Below, in pieces: positions 8,062-16,625 of a stretch of DNA of 64,000 nucleotides (positions are counted from its first letter, which is position 1; every line of letters starts with the position of its first letter). The stretch covers positions 1 through 64,000 of the forward strand of contig JAKQIY010000057.1 in NCBI GenBank assembly GCA_029561455.1, read 5' to 3'. Source of the DNA: a bacterium. GTDB taxonomy: Bacteria > Zhuqueibacterota > Zhuqueibacteria > Residuimicrobiales > Krinioviventaceae. The notes beneath the pieces were generated by a model. The model did not search any database. It was given only the letters and a program-made list of their open reading frames with translations, and was not told where the DNA came from. Position numbers and translations under genes: made by a program.

Positions 8062-9393
8062 ATGCCCACCACCCACACCTGCATCCTCGGCGATGCCCGC
8101 AACATGGACGACGTCGCCGATTCATCCGTGCACCTGGTCGTCACCTCGCCGCCGTACTGGCAGCTCAAAGATTACGGCGCATTAGAGCAGATCGGATTTA
8201 ACCATTCTTATGAGGATTATATCAACCACCTCAACCTGGTGTGGAGCGAATGTTACCGGGTTCTGCATCCCGGCTGCCGCATGGTCATCAATATCGGCGA
8301 CCAGTTTGCGCGCGCGGCTTATTACGGCCGCTACAAGGTCATCCCCATCCGCACCGAGATCATTAAATTCTGCGAGAGCATCGGTATGGATTATATGGGC
8401 GCCATCATCTGGCAAAAGAAAACTACCATGAACACCAGCGGCGGCGCTACGATAATGGGCTCGTATCCTTACCCCCGTAACGGTATTATAGTGATGGATT
8501 ATGAATTCATCCTCATCTTTAAGAAACCGGGCGACCCACCCCGGGTCAGCCAGGAAATTAAAGAACAATCCAGGCTCAGCAAGGAACAATGGCAGGAGTA
8601 TTTTAGCGGCCACTGGAATTTTGGCGGCGCCCGGCAGGACAAACACCTCGCCATGTTTCCGGTGGAACTGCCCAGGAGAGCTATCGAAATGTTTACCTTT
8701 AGCGGCGAAACCGTGCTCGATCCTTTCCTCGGCAGCGGCACAACATCCCTGGCCGCCATGATGACCGGGCGCAGTTCGATTGGTTATGAGATCAACAAAG
8801 ATTTTCTGCCGGTCATTAAAGAAAAACTAAAAATTCAGGAAAATGTGTTGTTTAATGATAATTCGTTTACCATAAAAGAGCAAAAACCACTAATAGTGGA
8901 TTGGCAGGCGCGGATAAACACACAAAAATATATATTTCATGATCCGCTGATATTGGATAAAAAAACTGAAGCGGCGAAACGTAAATACGGCTCGAAAATC
9001 AATCAGCAGGATTCGGAAAATGGGGCGAAACGGGAAACACTATACATAGTAAAAGAAATTATTGCCCCGGATTTAATAAAACTAAATAATGGCGAGATTG
9101 TACGCTTGATTGGCATCAAACAGATTATAGAAACTCAGGATCAGGCTATGGAATTTTTGCGTAAAAAGATTCTAAAAAGACAAGTATATCTTAAATATGA
9201 CAACATAAAACATGAAGAACAAAATTATACTCTTGTATATCTTTACCTGAAAAACAAAACCTTTATTAATGCCCATTTAGTTAAAAATGCCTTATGTCAA
9301 GTTGATAAAAATTATAATTATAAATACAAAGAGAAATTTGAATTATTGCAAATGGAGCATTCAAATAATGAAAACACGACTGAAAATTCCTAA
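8062..9393 (+). CDS. Beta-class DNA methyltransferase (N4-cytosine type) with SNase-like C-terminal domain
   Basis: Modification enzyme of a type II system. Residues 1-265 form the catalytic part in beta-class order: the catalytic motif TSPPYW at 28-33, which favours N4-cytosine methylation, and the AdoMet motif DPFLGSGTT starting at residue 220. A second domain occupies residues ~325-430 (VKEIIAPDLIKLNNGEIVR, LIGI, later LVYLYLKNKTFINAHLVKNA), with the strand order of staphylococcal nuclease. Two SNase active-site positions are kept (the Asp in APDLIKL and the Arg in IVRLIGI), but those matching D40, T41 and R87 are changed, so it probably binds DNA rather than cuts it. Base composition drops sharply near 8830, at the domain border. 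The endonuclease gene overlaps the 3' end by 26 bp. Confidence 0.85.
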   Translation: MPTTHTCILGDARNMDDVADSSVHLVVTSPPYWQLKDYGALEQIGFNHSYEDYINHLNLVWSECYRVLHPGCRMVINIGDQFARAAYYGRYKVIPIRTEIIKFCESIGMDYMGAIIWQKKTTMNTSGGATIMGSYPYPRNGIIVMDYEFILIFKKPGDPPRVSQEIKEQSRLSKEQWQEYFSGHWNFGGARQDKHLAMFPVELPRRAIEMFTFSGETVLDPFLGSGTTSLAAMMTGRSSIGYEINKDFLPVIKEKLKIQENVLFNDNSFTIKEQKPLIVDWQARINTQKYIFHDPLILDKKTEAAKRKYGSKINQQDSENGAKRETLYIVKEIIAPDLIKLNNGEIVRLIGIKQIIETQDQAMEFLRKKILKRQVYLKYDNIKHEEQNYTLVYLYLKNKTFINAHLVKNALCQVDKNYNYKYKEKFELLQMEHSNNENTTENS

Positions 9394-9979
9394 TAATGAA
9401 ATTATTGAGTTGTTGGGGATTGCACCAAATGATTTCCCCAAATATACCACTCAAATAATAAATTTGGCAAATCAGAATTCACAGGGAACTCGTCCTGCCG
9501 TTGTTGGTCAAATGAGTGAATTGATAAAGGAATTTACTGGTAATTCAATTAAAGAATGGGAAAAGTGGTATTTAAACAAATATCCTGATGCAATTGAAAA
9601 TGCAACAAATAAAATTGAAAACATGGTTGAAAACTTTCGCCAAGCAATAACTAAGATTGATCAGAATATGATTAGACAATGGGCTAAAGACTTAGTTATT
9701 GTTAAAACATTTATAGGTTTAAAGTTTCAAGAAGCAATTTTAAATAAAACAGCACAATTATTCTCAGCTCAATATCGATTAGCGACTCCCGTTGAAGAAT
9801 CAAAGGGAATTGATGGATTTATTAACGAGATTCCTGTGAGTATTAAACCGGAATCATATAAATCTAAAAAGTCTTTATCGGAAAAAATTCAAGTCAGTAT
9901 TATATACTATGATAAAGCAAAAGATGGATTAACAATGGATATAGAAGAAATTTATATGTTATTGAAAAATAACAACTAA
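9368..9979 (+). CDS. MjaI-like type II restriction endonuclease
   Basis: The start chosen is the ATG at 9368 (MKTRLKIPNNEI), inside the end of the methyltransferase gene, with GGAG 10 bases upstream. The 203-residue protein opens with PKYTTQIINLANQNSQGTRP followed by VVGQMSELIKEF, which I recognise as the conserved start of the MjaI restriction-enzyme family; MjaI and its N4-cytosine methylase act on CTAG. A PD-(D/E)xK-like core is likely at residues ~148-162, GIDGFINEIPVSIKPESYK, with the Asp and the Lys of SIK as catalytic candidates. The gene is strongly AT-rich, like the 3' half of the methyltransferase, and unlike its neighbours, pointing to horizontal transfer. The CTAG specificity is inferred. 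Confidence 0.8.
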   Translation: MKTRLKIPNNEIIELLGIAPNDFPKYTTQIINLANQNSQGTRPAVVGQMSELIKEFTGNSIKEWEKWYLNKYPDAIENATNKIENMVENFRQAITKIDQNMIRQWAKDLVIVKTFIGLKFQEAILNKTAQLFSAQYRLATPVEESKGIDGFINEIPVSIKPESYKSKKSLSEKIQVSIIYYDKAKDGLTMDIEEIYMLLKNNN

Positions 9980-10194
9980 GAAATATTTTATTCTCTAAAC
10001 ATTATTAATTAAAATGGGATTATTTTTTTAAACAGACATATATCAACATCAAAAGTATAATATATTTTAAGATTAGCATTTCAAATAATGTTTTTTTCTG
10101 TTAACACTATTATTTCGATTGTATATTCAGAGGAGATTGTTATTTTATTATCCCAAGAAGCAACTACCAATTTAATAAAAATCAAAAAATTCTC

Positions 10195-11505
10195 ATGCCC
10201 CTGAATAAAAAACATTTTCTCATTATCACTGGCATTTACCTTCTGATCCAGTTCGCCTATGTCCTGTTCCTGTCGCTGCCGTTCAGCAGCGATTCGTTAC
10301 GCTTTTATGAACTGGCCCGGGACTGTCAGCTAAACCACACCTTTTATCCCGGCCCCCATAACCACTATGACGACTTTATTGATTCGCCGGTATACGTCAA
10401 TTATGTGTTGCTGCTGTTGAACCTGGTCCCCTCGGCAGCCGCTATCCTTTTTATGAATATTGTCCTCAACCTGTTGCAGCTTTACCTGTTGATGATAACC
10501 GCCCGGAAATTATTCAACAATGAAAACTATGCGTTGCTGGCAGGATTGTTATATATTCTCTATTTAACCAACCTGGGAGCGGTGCTGCTCAATGTCTCGG
10601 AATTTCTGTTCGGTATCTGTATGCTCGGCAGCTTTTACTGTTACTTGCAAAATCAAAAAAGACATTGGCTGCTGTGCGGTATACTGCTGGGCGTTGGTAT
10701 TGGCGTGCGGCAGGTAGGTTTTGCTTTACTGTTCAGTTATATAACATTGTTTGCCATCGCGGTTCTGCGGAAACAAGCCCCGTGGCGTAAAATGGCATGT
10801 ATCACAGGGGGCATGATGCTGGTAATCCTTGCCACCGGCCTGATCATAAAAAGCAATTTCGGAATGTTTATGTTCACCGCCAATTCCGGGCCTCAGAATA
10901 TCCTCATGGGCGCCAATGATTATGCCACCGGCAGCTATAATACACGGGTCTTTGCACAGGGCAATGCCGGTTATATCGAAAACCTGGCGGCCAAAACCCC
11001 GGCCGAAAAACAGGCTTACTGGAAGCAACAGTCGGTTAATTGGATTCAAGCTAATCCCGTTAAATGGTTACTGTTTATCCCCAAAAAACTTTTTTACATG
11101 TTTGCCTGGGATGACTGGTCTATTAATACGCTGATGCACACAACGGACTGGAACCTGCATACCATTGCAAAAATGGCCGCAACCGGCAACACCGCTCAAA
11201 TCATGGCGGAAAAATCCCTGGCTTATAAAGCCGGTTTTTTGATTCTATATCTATATCATCATTTGTTCTATTTTATTGTGCTGGCATTGATGGCCTGGCA
11301 ATTCTATTATTATCATTTTAATCGAAAAATCTTTATCACAGAATTCCTGGTTATTTACCTGTTTGCCTTTTATGGCATTGCGATTACGGTTATGTCGGTC
11401 GGCGCGGCCAGGTACAAATATCCTTATTTCATCATGCTGCTGCCGACGATCATTCCCATGCTGGTAAATATTCATAAAAACAAAATTCGAACAAAGAGGG
11501 TATAA
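10195..11505 (+). CDS. Polytopic membrane glycosyltransferase, GT-C / ArnT-PMT-like
   Basis: A 436-residue integral membrane protein with about ten hydrophobic helices. The first periplasmic loop holds the acidic motif SSDSLRFYELARDC (residues ~30-43), in the position of the catalytic DD/DE motif of GT39/GT83 (dolichyl-phosphate-mannose or ArnT-like) glycosyltransferases, followed by several helix pairs and GVGIGVRQVGFALLF. Such enzymes move a sugar from a polyprenyl phosphate carrier onto protein or lipid on the outer face of the inner membrane. Acceptor and sugar are unknown. The ATG at 10195 lacks an obvious ribosome binding site. The small membrane protein gene follows after 34 bp and may be cotranscribed. 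Confidence 0.65.
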   Translation: MPLNKKHFLIITGIYLLIQFAYVLFLSLPFSSDSLRFYELARDCQLNHTFYPGPHNHYDDFIDSPVYVNYVLLLLNLVPSAAAILFMNIVLNLLQLYLLMITARKLFNNENYALLAGLLYILYLTNLGAVLLNVSEFLFGICMLGSFYCYLQNQKRHWLLCGILLGVGIGVRQVGFALLFSYITLFAIAVLRKQAPWRKMACITGGMMLVILATGLIIKSNFGMFMFTANSGPQNILMGANDYATGSYNTRVFAQGNAGYIENLAAKTPAEKQAYWKQQSVNWIQANPVKWLLFIPKKLFYMFAWDDWSINTLMHTTDWNLHTIAKMAATGNTAQIMAEKSLAYKAGFLILYLYHHLFYFIVLALMAWQFYYYHFNRKIFITEFLVIYLFAFYGIAITVMSVGAARYKYPYFIMLLPTIIPMLVNIHKNKIRTKRV

Positions 11506-11539
11506 CCAAGCTGATGCGTTGCTCATTGTCGAGGTCTTT

Positions 11540-11911
11540 ATGTTCATAATTCTCTTATGGGTATATATGGTGAATGCCATCCTGCTGATATTACACGAAA
11601 TGGATTCGGCATATTGGCAGGAATGGAACCTGTTCAAACTGCCGGGCGGCATTGCTGGATTTCTGGTGCTGCACATTCCCTTATTGTTTGTAATATTGTA
11701 CGGTCTGCTCCTGGTATACCAACAGCAAACCGGAGGACTGGTCATTTCCCTGCTGGCGGCAACAGGGGGCATTTTTGCGTTTGCGATACACACCTGGTTC
11801 CTCAAACAGGGCCATCACGAATTCAACACCTGGTTCTCCAAATGGCTGTTGGGAGCGACACTCCTTTGTTCCCTGTTCCAGGCAGTATTATCTATAACCT
11901 TGCTTTTGTAA
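11540..11911 (+). CDS. Small four-helix membrane protein
   Basis: The ATG at 11540 has GAGG 6 bases upstream; the frame is open seven codons further 5'. The 123-residue product has four hydrophobic helices and a conserved-looking loop after the first, LLILHEMDSAYWQEWNLFKL, then PGGIAGFLVLHIPLLF. A His-Glu-x-Asp pair at the start of a helix hints at metal or substrate contact, but no function is known to me; it resembles a small uncharacterised membrane family (DUF6713-like), which I could not check. It sits directly behind the glycosyltransferase gene. An overlapping frame at 11557-11961 is a shadow. Confidence 0.6.
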   Translation: MFIILLWVYMVNAILLILHEMDSAYWQEWNLFKLPGGIAGFLVLHIPLLFVILYGLLLVYQQQTGGLVISLLAATGGIFAFAIHTWFLKQGHHEFNTWFSKWLLGATLLCSLFQAVLSITLLL

Positions 11912-12199
11912 AAATAATGTGGATATTGCTTAAACTGCTATTTTTACCCCGGCGGGTTTAATTTACACTGTATGGTAACGGTAAAATAAAAAGTAAAAAC
12001 CGAAAATTTATATTGCATATTTGGTTAAAAAAAACTATAATTCATTTAAGATTTGAATTGTTGACAGAAAGAAAACAAACATATCCCTGGAACCGGCGGG
12101 GAACTGGTAATTTTTTGCCGCTAATCAACTATATCAGTGGGTTAACCTGTTTTGTGTTTGTTATGAATACCAAACAGGATTAAACGGGAGGATTTAATT

Positions 12200-12772
12200 A
12201 TGAAAAATTTCACATTTTTGATGCTGGTAATCTGTAGTAGCATGATGCTGTTCAGTTATTGCAGCAAAGATAAACAGCCGTTAATACCGGTGACGCCGTA
12301 TGGAGATGACTATATACCAGGTATGGTTGGTGTGGGTTTAGCGAGTAATATAACACAGGATTTTTTTCTTTCTTTTTTGGATGATATGAATTTACAACCG
12401 AGGTGGCTTGAAATTGATAGTACTTTTGTTGTCAGAGTGGAAGCGGATAGTCATGATGTATCCAGAGTAGAAGCACGACTATTGCAATCCCAATTAATAA
12501 TCAGAGTATTCATTTTTTGGCAATCTGCTGCAAGCAGTCCTGAAAAAGTAGCAATGAATGTGCAATTTAAAGATAATGCCGATAGTTCGCATGTAAAGAC
12601 AATAATTAATGATATAGGCGGTGTTGAACTTGTCAGGTTTATTTATCGGAATGATAATGCGCTTATAAATGTCCCGGTTGGTACAGAATTATACTGGATA
12701 AATAAATTGAAACAATATTCATTTGTGTTGTGGGCAGAACTTATTTATTGTACAAAAGCACAAACTGATTGA
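12200..12772 (+). CDS. Lipoprotein with two inhibitor-I9-like repeats (tentative)
   Basis: A 190-residue exported protein. The N-terminus is a lipoprotein signal (charged start, hydrophobic core, FSYC with Cys near residue 21), so it is probably anchored in an envelope membrane. After a short linker the protein falls into two halves of about 70 residues that share a pattern: a strand (MVGVGLASNI / VAMNVQFKDNA), a helix, a strand, then V-x-V-x-A or INVPVGTELYWINKLKQY and a closing strand. The second half looks like subtilase propeptide domains (VPxGxE...L...V..AE). I infer a stand-alone protease-inhibitor-like lipoprotein; the similarity is by eye and weak in the first half. GGGAGG lies upstream of the ATG. 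A second lipoprotein gene follows. Confidence 0.55.
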   Translation: MKNFTFLMLVICSSMMLFSYCSKDKQPLIPVTPYGDDYIPGMVGVGLASNITQDFFLSFLDDMNLQPRWLEIDSTFVVRVEADSHDVSRVEARLLQSQLIIRVFIFWQSAASSPEKVAMNVQFKDNADSSHVKTIINDIGGVELVRFIYRNDNALINVPVGTELYWINKLKQYSFVLWAELIYCTKAQTD

Positions 12773-12891
12773 AAAAAAGACAAAAAAACCCTATATTTGT
12801 TATACTTTAAATGTTTTACTTAACAATCAATAATACCGGTGAAAGTGAATTAAAAAGTACCTTTTACCGGTATTTTATTACAGGAGCGATC

Positions 12892-13767
12892 ATGTCCAAA
12901 ACAAGGTTGGGGTTTATTCTCATAGTTTCAGTATTGGTACTATCATTAGCGTGCGGCGACGATAAAAATCCCGTCAAACCAACGGAAGAACAAGTTAAAT
13001 TTTCGTTAACAACCGATGGCAAACCGGCCCTGGTAATGGTTATCGAGAACACCATGGGCAGTTTGGCTGAATTAGGTTTTCAGGTATACCCCTCTGAAAT
13101 CAAAAAAATCCTTTCCAACATGTTTGCTATTGATACCACCGCCATGACGGGTATGTCGCTGAGCCAGATCGTTGATGCTTTTGGCGAGGACTGGCAGATC
13201 AATCAGCTTAAAACCGTGTGCGCGCCGAAATACCAAAAGATCATCACCCTCACGGATCAAACCGCTACCAGTCAAATCCTGGTTGATTCATTAACTGCTC
13301 TGAAAAACCAAAACTATAGCATCGATTTATTATTAAATGTCAAGGGCAGCGCATCCGAAATTATTTTTTATAACAATGCCGCGATGACGATTACCGATTT
13401 CATTACCAAACTTGACGAAAAGGATATCAGCATCAGGGCGGTTTACCACACCTGTGACTCCGGCAGCGGTATGATCGATGACTGGAAAAAGTACCGGATT
13501 ATTGCCGTCAATGGCGCCGCGCAAACCAATACCCTGATCATGTTCTCCCCCATTTATTTTATGCAGCGCTGGCTGGCAGGCGAAACATTTGCCGATGCCG
13601 TACAAAACGCCTACAATGATGAAATAACCCAACTCGGCGCTTATGCTTCAGTCGCTCCGGTGGTCAGCACTATGATGATTTCCGAAAGCGCTAAAAATGC
13701 CAGTAAACAATCGACCGGCGGTCTTGATAAAAACCTGTTATTCATTAATTATCCAGTGTTCGAATAA
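12892..13767 (+). CDS. Lipoprotein with possible caspase-like fold
   Basis: The ATG at 12892 has AGGAG 5 bases upstream and is followed by a lipoprotein signal ending LSLAC, then a short polar linker (GDDKNPVKPTEE). The 291-residue protein contains the pair IDLLLNVKGSASEIIFYNN (Lys151) and IRAVYHTCDSGSG (Cys188), then RIIAVNGAAQTNTLIMFSP and ETFADAVQNAYNDE. This order of strands and the Cys-x-Ser-Gly after a strand are what caspase-fold (clan CD) peptidases show, but the position of the catalytic His (HG) holds Lys (KG). It could therefore be an inactive relative. I do not recognise a named family. It lies between another lipoprotein and a small anchored protein, all in one direction. Confidence 0.55.
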   Translation: MSKTRLGFILIVSVLVLSLACGDDKNPVKPTEEQVKFSLTTDGKPALVMVIENTMGSLAELGFQVYPSEIKKILSNMFAIDTTAMTGMSLSQIVDAFGEDWQINQLKTVCAPKYQKIITLTDQTATSQILVDSLTALKNQNYSIDLLLNVKGSASEIIFYNNAAMTITDFITKLDEKDISIRAVYHTCDSGSGMIDDWKKYRIIAVNGAAQTNTLIMFSPIYFMQRWLAGETFADAVQNAYNDEITQLGAYASVAPVVSTMMISESAKNASKQSTGGLDKNLLFINYPVFE

Positions 13768-13786
13768 TATGAAAATGGAGAGAGTC

Positions 13787-14101
13787 ATGAACAAGCAAAA
13801 AAAGATCATAATACTCCTGATTGCCATTCTGGCAATTCTCTTTATCAGCGGCTGCATTCCCGGCGACGGTAAAAACAATGCTGAACATCCGGCCGGATTT
13901 TTCAAGGGCATCTGGCATGGCTGGATCGCACCGTTATCCCTCATCATCGGGATATTCAAGCCCGGCATTCGGATATACGAAACCGCCAATACCGGTTGGT
14001 GGTATGACTTTGGTTTTTACATGGCCATCATCAGCGGTTTTGGCGGATTATCGCTCACCCGCCGTAAAAAGCAATGTCGTAAAGAAGAAGAAAATCTTTA
14101 A
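13787..14101 (+). CDS. Small anchored protein of the 'GFFxGIWHGWIAPLSLI' type
   Basis: The ATG at 13787 (MNKQKKIIILL) has GGAGAG upstream; the 104-residue product starts with a signal or anchor helix ending ISGCIPGD, which may be a lipobox. It then has the motif GFFKGIWHGWIAPLSLIIGI, the segment RIYETANTGWWYDFGFYMAI and a basic tail (LTRRKKQCRK). Proteins with this Trp-His-Gly motif and an N-x-GWWYDFGF segment are widespread small membrane proteins of unknown role. Two membrane spans are likely. It is 19 bp behind the caspase-like lipoprotein gene and probably cotranscribed. Confidence 0.65.
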   Translation: MNKQKKIIILLIAILAILFISGCIPGDGKNNAEHPAGFFKGIWHGWIAPLSLIIGIFKPGIRIYETANTGWWYDFGFYMAIISGFGGLSLTRRKKQCRKEEENL

Positions 14102-14256
14102 GAGAACAGTTTTACAAATTTACATGATGTTATAAATAATTTTTTAGTTTCAGGTATGGAACAAACTAGATAATTCTTTTGTTGGTAAAGTACATACAAA
14201 ATATTAAAAAATGATTTCGGTTTAATATCCTTTTAAACCTTTCAAAAGTATTATTA

Positions 14257-15522
14257 ATGGATATTTCTCTTTATAATATACAGTTTTATAGTTGGGCGCT
14301 GCTGTTTGCAGGTTTTATAGCCTTTACTTTGGCGCTGTTACTCAAAAAATTTACAACTTTGAGCGCTCGAGTTTTAAGATGGTTGCAGTTATCAGTTGCT
14401 TTATGGTCATGGGGTATGACCCTGGAATCGGCGGCCACTACCGTACCATTAAAGACCTTTTGGTCACAGGTTGCTTACCTGGGTTCGACCACCGCACCGG
14501 TGCTTTTTTTATTGCTGGCCATTGCCTACAGTCAGTATGACAAAAAAATAAACCAAAGAAATATTATCTTACTTTTTATCCTGCCGATTTTAACAATTGT
14601 GATGGCCTTTACCAATAACTGGCATCACCTTGTCTGGACCTCGATAGTTATAAATCCGGAAACTAATATCGCTTTATACAATCATGGCGCATACTTTTGG
14701 TTTTTTATTATATATGCCTATTTATGTTTATTATCTAGTATTATTCTGATTATCATTTCCTTTCGCAAGTTTCCGGGATACTATAAAGAACAAACTATTG
14801 CATTGATAACAGCCTCACTTTTCCCAATTACAGGTAATATTGTCTATGTTTTTAACATTAATCCGGTACCGGGACTGGAATGGACGCCGATTGCGTTTAT
14901 GGTTAGCGGCGCAATTCTGGCCTATTCCATATTCAAATTCCACATGTTCGACCTGGTGCCGATTGCCAGGAATAACATAGTCGATTCAATGAACAACGGT
15001 ATCATCGTATTCGATAACAAAGACCGGATAGTGGATCTGAATCCGGCTATGCGTGGCTTTTTATCACACCAGCAAAATAATTGGATTGGGCAATCCCGTT
15101 CGGAATTGCCGGAATCATGGGAAAATGCAATTGCAGGATTACAGGATAAACCGGATGATCATTATGACATCATCGTCCAAAAGGTTGGACAAAATACATA
15201 TTTCGATGTACAACTGATAACCTTACGCAATCAAAAGCAGCTCGTCGTCGGCAAGTTATTTCTATTCCATGATATTAGTAAGCGAAAAAACCTGGAACTG
15301 GAACGGGAAAAGCTCATCACCGAATTACAGGACGCCCTGGCGCAGGTGAAAAACCTCAGCGGCTTACTGCCAATCTGCGCCAATTGTAAAAAAATTCGCG
15401 ACGACCAGGGTAATTGGCACTCGGTGGAAAGCTATGTAACCAAACATTCCGAAGCAAAATTCAGCCACGGCATCTGCCCGGATTGCCGCGCTAAATTGTA
15501 CCCGGACTATACGGATAAATAG
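14257..15522 (+). CDS. 7TM-PAS sensor with C-terminal CKKIRDD module
   Basis: A 421-residue membrane sensor. Residues 1-220 hold seven hydrophobic helices of the histidine-kinase N-terminal 7TM type. Residues ~240-345 form a PAS domain (NNIVDSMNNGIIVFDNKDRI through LFLFHDISKRKNLELEREKL). A coiled-coil (EKLITELQDALAQVKNLSGL) leads to the C-terminal module LLPICANCKKIRDDQGNW ... FSHGICPDCRAKLYP with two CxxC pairs. There is no histidine-kinase, cyclase or methyl-accepting output, so the cysteine module must itself be the output or bind a partner. It is the same module as in the protein at 2686-3225, including the coiled-coil lead-in. No clear ribosome binding site precedes the ATG. The signal sensed is unknown. 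Confidence 0.82.
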   Translation: MDISLYNIQFYSWALLFAGFIAFTLALLLKKFTTLSARVLRWLQLSVALWSWGMTLESAATTVPLKTFWSQVAYLGSTTAPVLFLLLAIAYSQYDKKINQRNIILLFILPILTIVMAFTNNWHHLVWTSIVINPETNIALYNHGAYFWFFIIYAYLCLLSSIILIIISFRKFPGYYKEQTIALITASLFPITGNIVYVFNINPVPGLEWTPIAFMVSGAILAYSIFKFHMFDLVPIARNNIVDSMNNGIIVFDNKDRIVDLNPAMRGFLSHQQNNWIGQSRSELPESWENAIAGLQDKPDDHYDIIVQKVGQNTYFDVQLITLRNQKQLVVGKLFLFHDISKRKNLELEREKLITELQDALAQVKNLSGLLPICANCKKIRDDQGNWHSVESYVTKHSEAKFSHGICPDCRAKLYPDYTDK

Positions 15523-15596
15523 ATTATTTCCCCCTTTTTTTTACTCTATATCATACCGCTTTTGCTTATATCTGAATTACCAAGTTGATTTTATTA

Positions 15597-16625
15597 TTAA
15601 TAACTGTGTTTATCCAGTTTGACCTTGCCGCGGAATATACGGAATATAATTACGGTATAGAAAAGCACCAGCGGCATGCCGATCAGGGCAATAGTCAGCA
15701 TAATTTGCAAAGTCTTTTGCGAAGATGCGGCATTATAAATTGTCAGTGAATTGGCCGGATCACCGCTGCTGATTAATAAATTCGGGTACAATCCCAAACC
15801 CAACGTCAGCATGAGGGTAAAAATCACCGCGCCGGATGATAAAAAGGCCGCCAGGTCCCTGCCCTTTTTATGCTGCACAAAAATATTTACAATCAACAGT
15901 ACCGTAAGCAACGGTAAAATAAACAACGCCGGACTGGCTTTGAACGGCTGCACCAGGTGCGGAGTAAATAAAAACGTGTTGATGGTAATAAATACATACG
16001 CTGCCGCAAACACGAAATAAACACTGCGAAAGATACGGGTAAGCAATTTCTGCAAAGCATGCTCGGTTTTTACAATACCGTACAAAGCGCCGTGCATCAT
16101 AAAAAGTGCCAGCACTGTAATACCAATTAAAAGTGAATAAGGATTTAAAATATCCCAAAAAGAGCCGGCATATTCAAAACTACCGTCCAGAGGGATACCG
16201 CGCGCTACATTGCCCAAAGCCGTACCAATGAGCAGCGCTGCAACTATACTGCTCACCGTAAAACTGGTATCCCACACCTTACGCCATAAAACGTCATCTT
16301 TTTTGCTGCGAAATTCAATAGCCACAGCGCGAAAGATCAGGCTAAAAAGTAATAACATAAAAGCCATATAAAAACCGGAAAAAGCGGTTGCATACACTTC
16401 GGGAAATGCGGCAAACAACGCGCCGCCGCCGGTCACCAGCCATACTTCATTTCCATCCCAAATCGGACCGATGGAATTGAGCATGATGCGCCGGTCTTGG
16501 TCGGTGCGGGTGAACAAATGCAGGGCGCCAATTCCCAGGTCAAAGCCATCAAGTATGGCGTATCCGGTTAACAGGATGCCAACCAGAAAAAACCAGGTGG
16601 TATTTAAATCTAATGCTAAATTCAT
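15597..16625 (-). CDS. cydB: Cytochrome bd ubiquinol oxidase subunit II
   Basis: The 342-residue partner subunit of the bd oxidase. It starts with TTWFFLVGILLTGYAILDGFDLGIGALHLF, of which the stretch TGYAILDGFDLG is the family hallmark, and has the conserved segment GPIWDGNEVWLVTGGGALFAAFPEVYA nearby; eight to nine hydrophobic helices follow. The ATG overlaps the cydA stop by 4 bp, with AAGGAGGGA inside the cydA end as ribosome binding site, which makes the two translationally coupled. Together they reduce oxygen to water at low oxygen tension and help protect against nitrosative stress. No cydC/D or cydX is seen nearby. Confidence 0.95.
   Translation of the reverse strand: MNLALDLNTTWFFLVGILLTGYAILDGFDLGIGALHLFTRTDQDRRIMLNSIGPIWDGNEVWLVTGGGALFAAFPEVYATAFSGFYMAFMLLLFSLIFRAVAIEFRSKKDDVLWRKVWDTSFTVSSIVAALLIGTALGNVARGIPLDGSFEYAGSFWDILNPYSLLIGITVLALFMMHGALYGIVKTEHALQKLLTRIFRSVYFVFAAAYVFITINTFLFTPHLVQPFKASPALFILPLLTVLLIVNIFVQHKKGRDLAAFLSSGAVIFTLMLTLGLGLYPNLLISSGDPANSLTIYNAASSQKTLQIMLTIALIGMPLVLFYTVIIFRIFRGKVKLDKHSY

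Noticed and set aside
11557-11961. 134-codon plus-strand frame overlapping the small membrane protein gene
   Set aside because: The other frame (11540-11911) has a ribosome binding site and four membrane helices; this one has neither.
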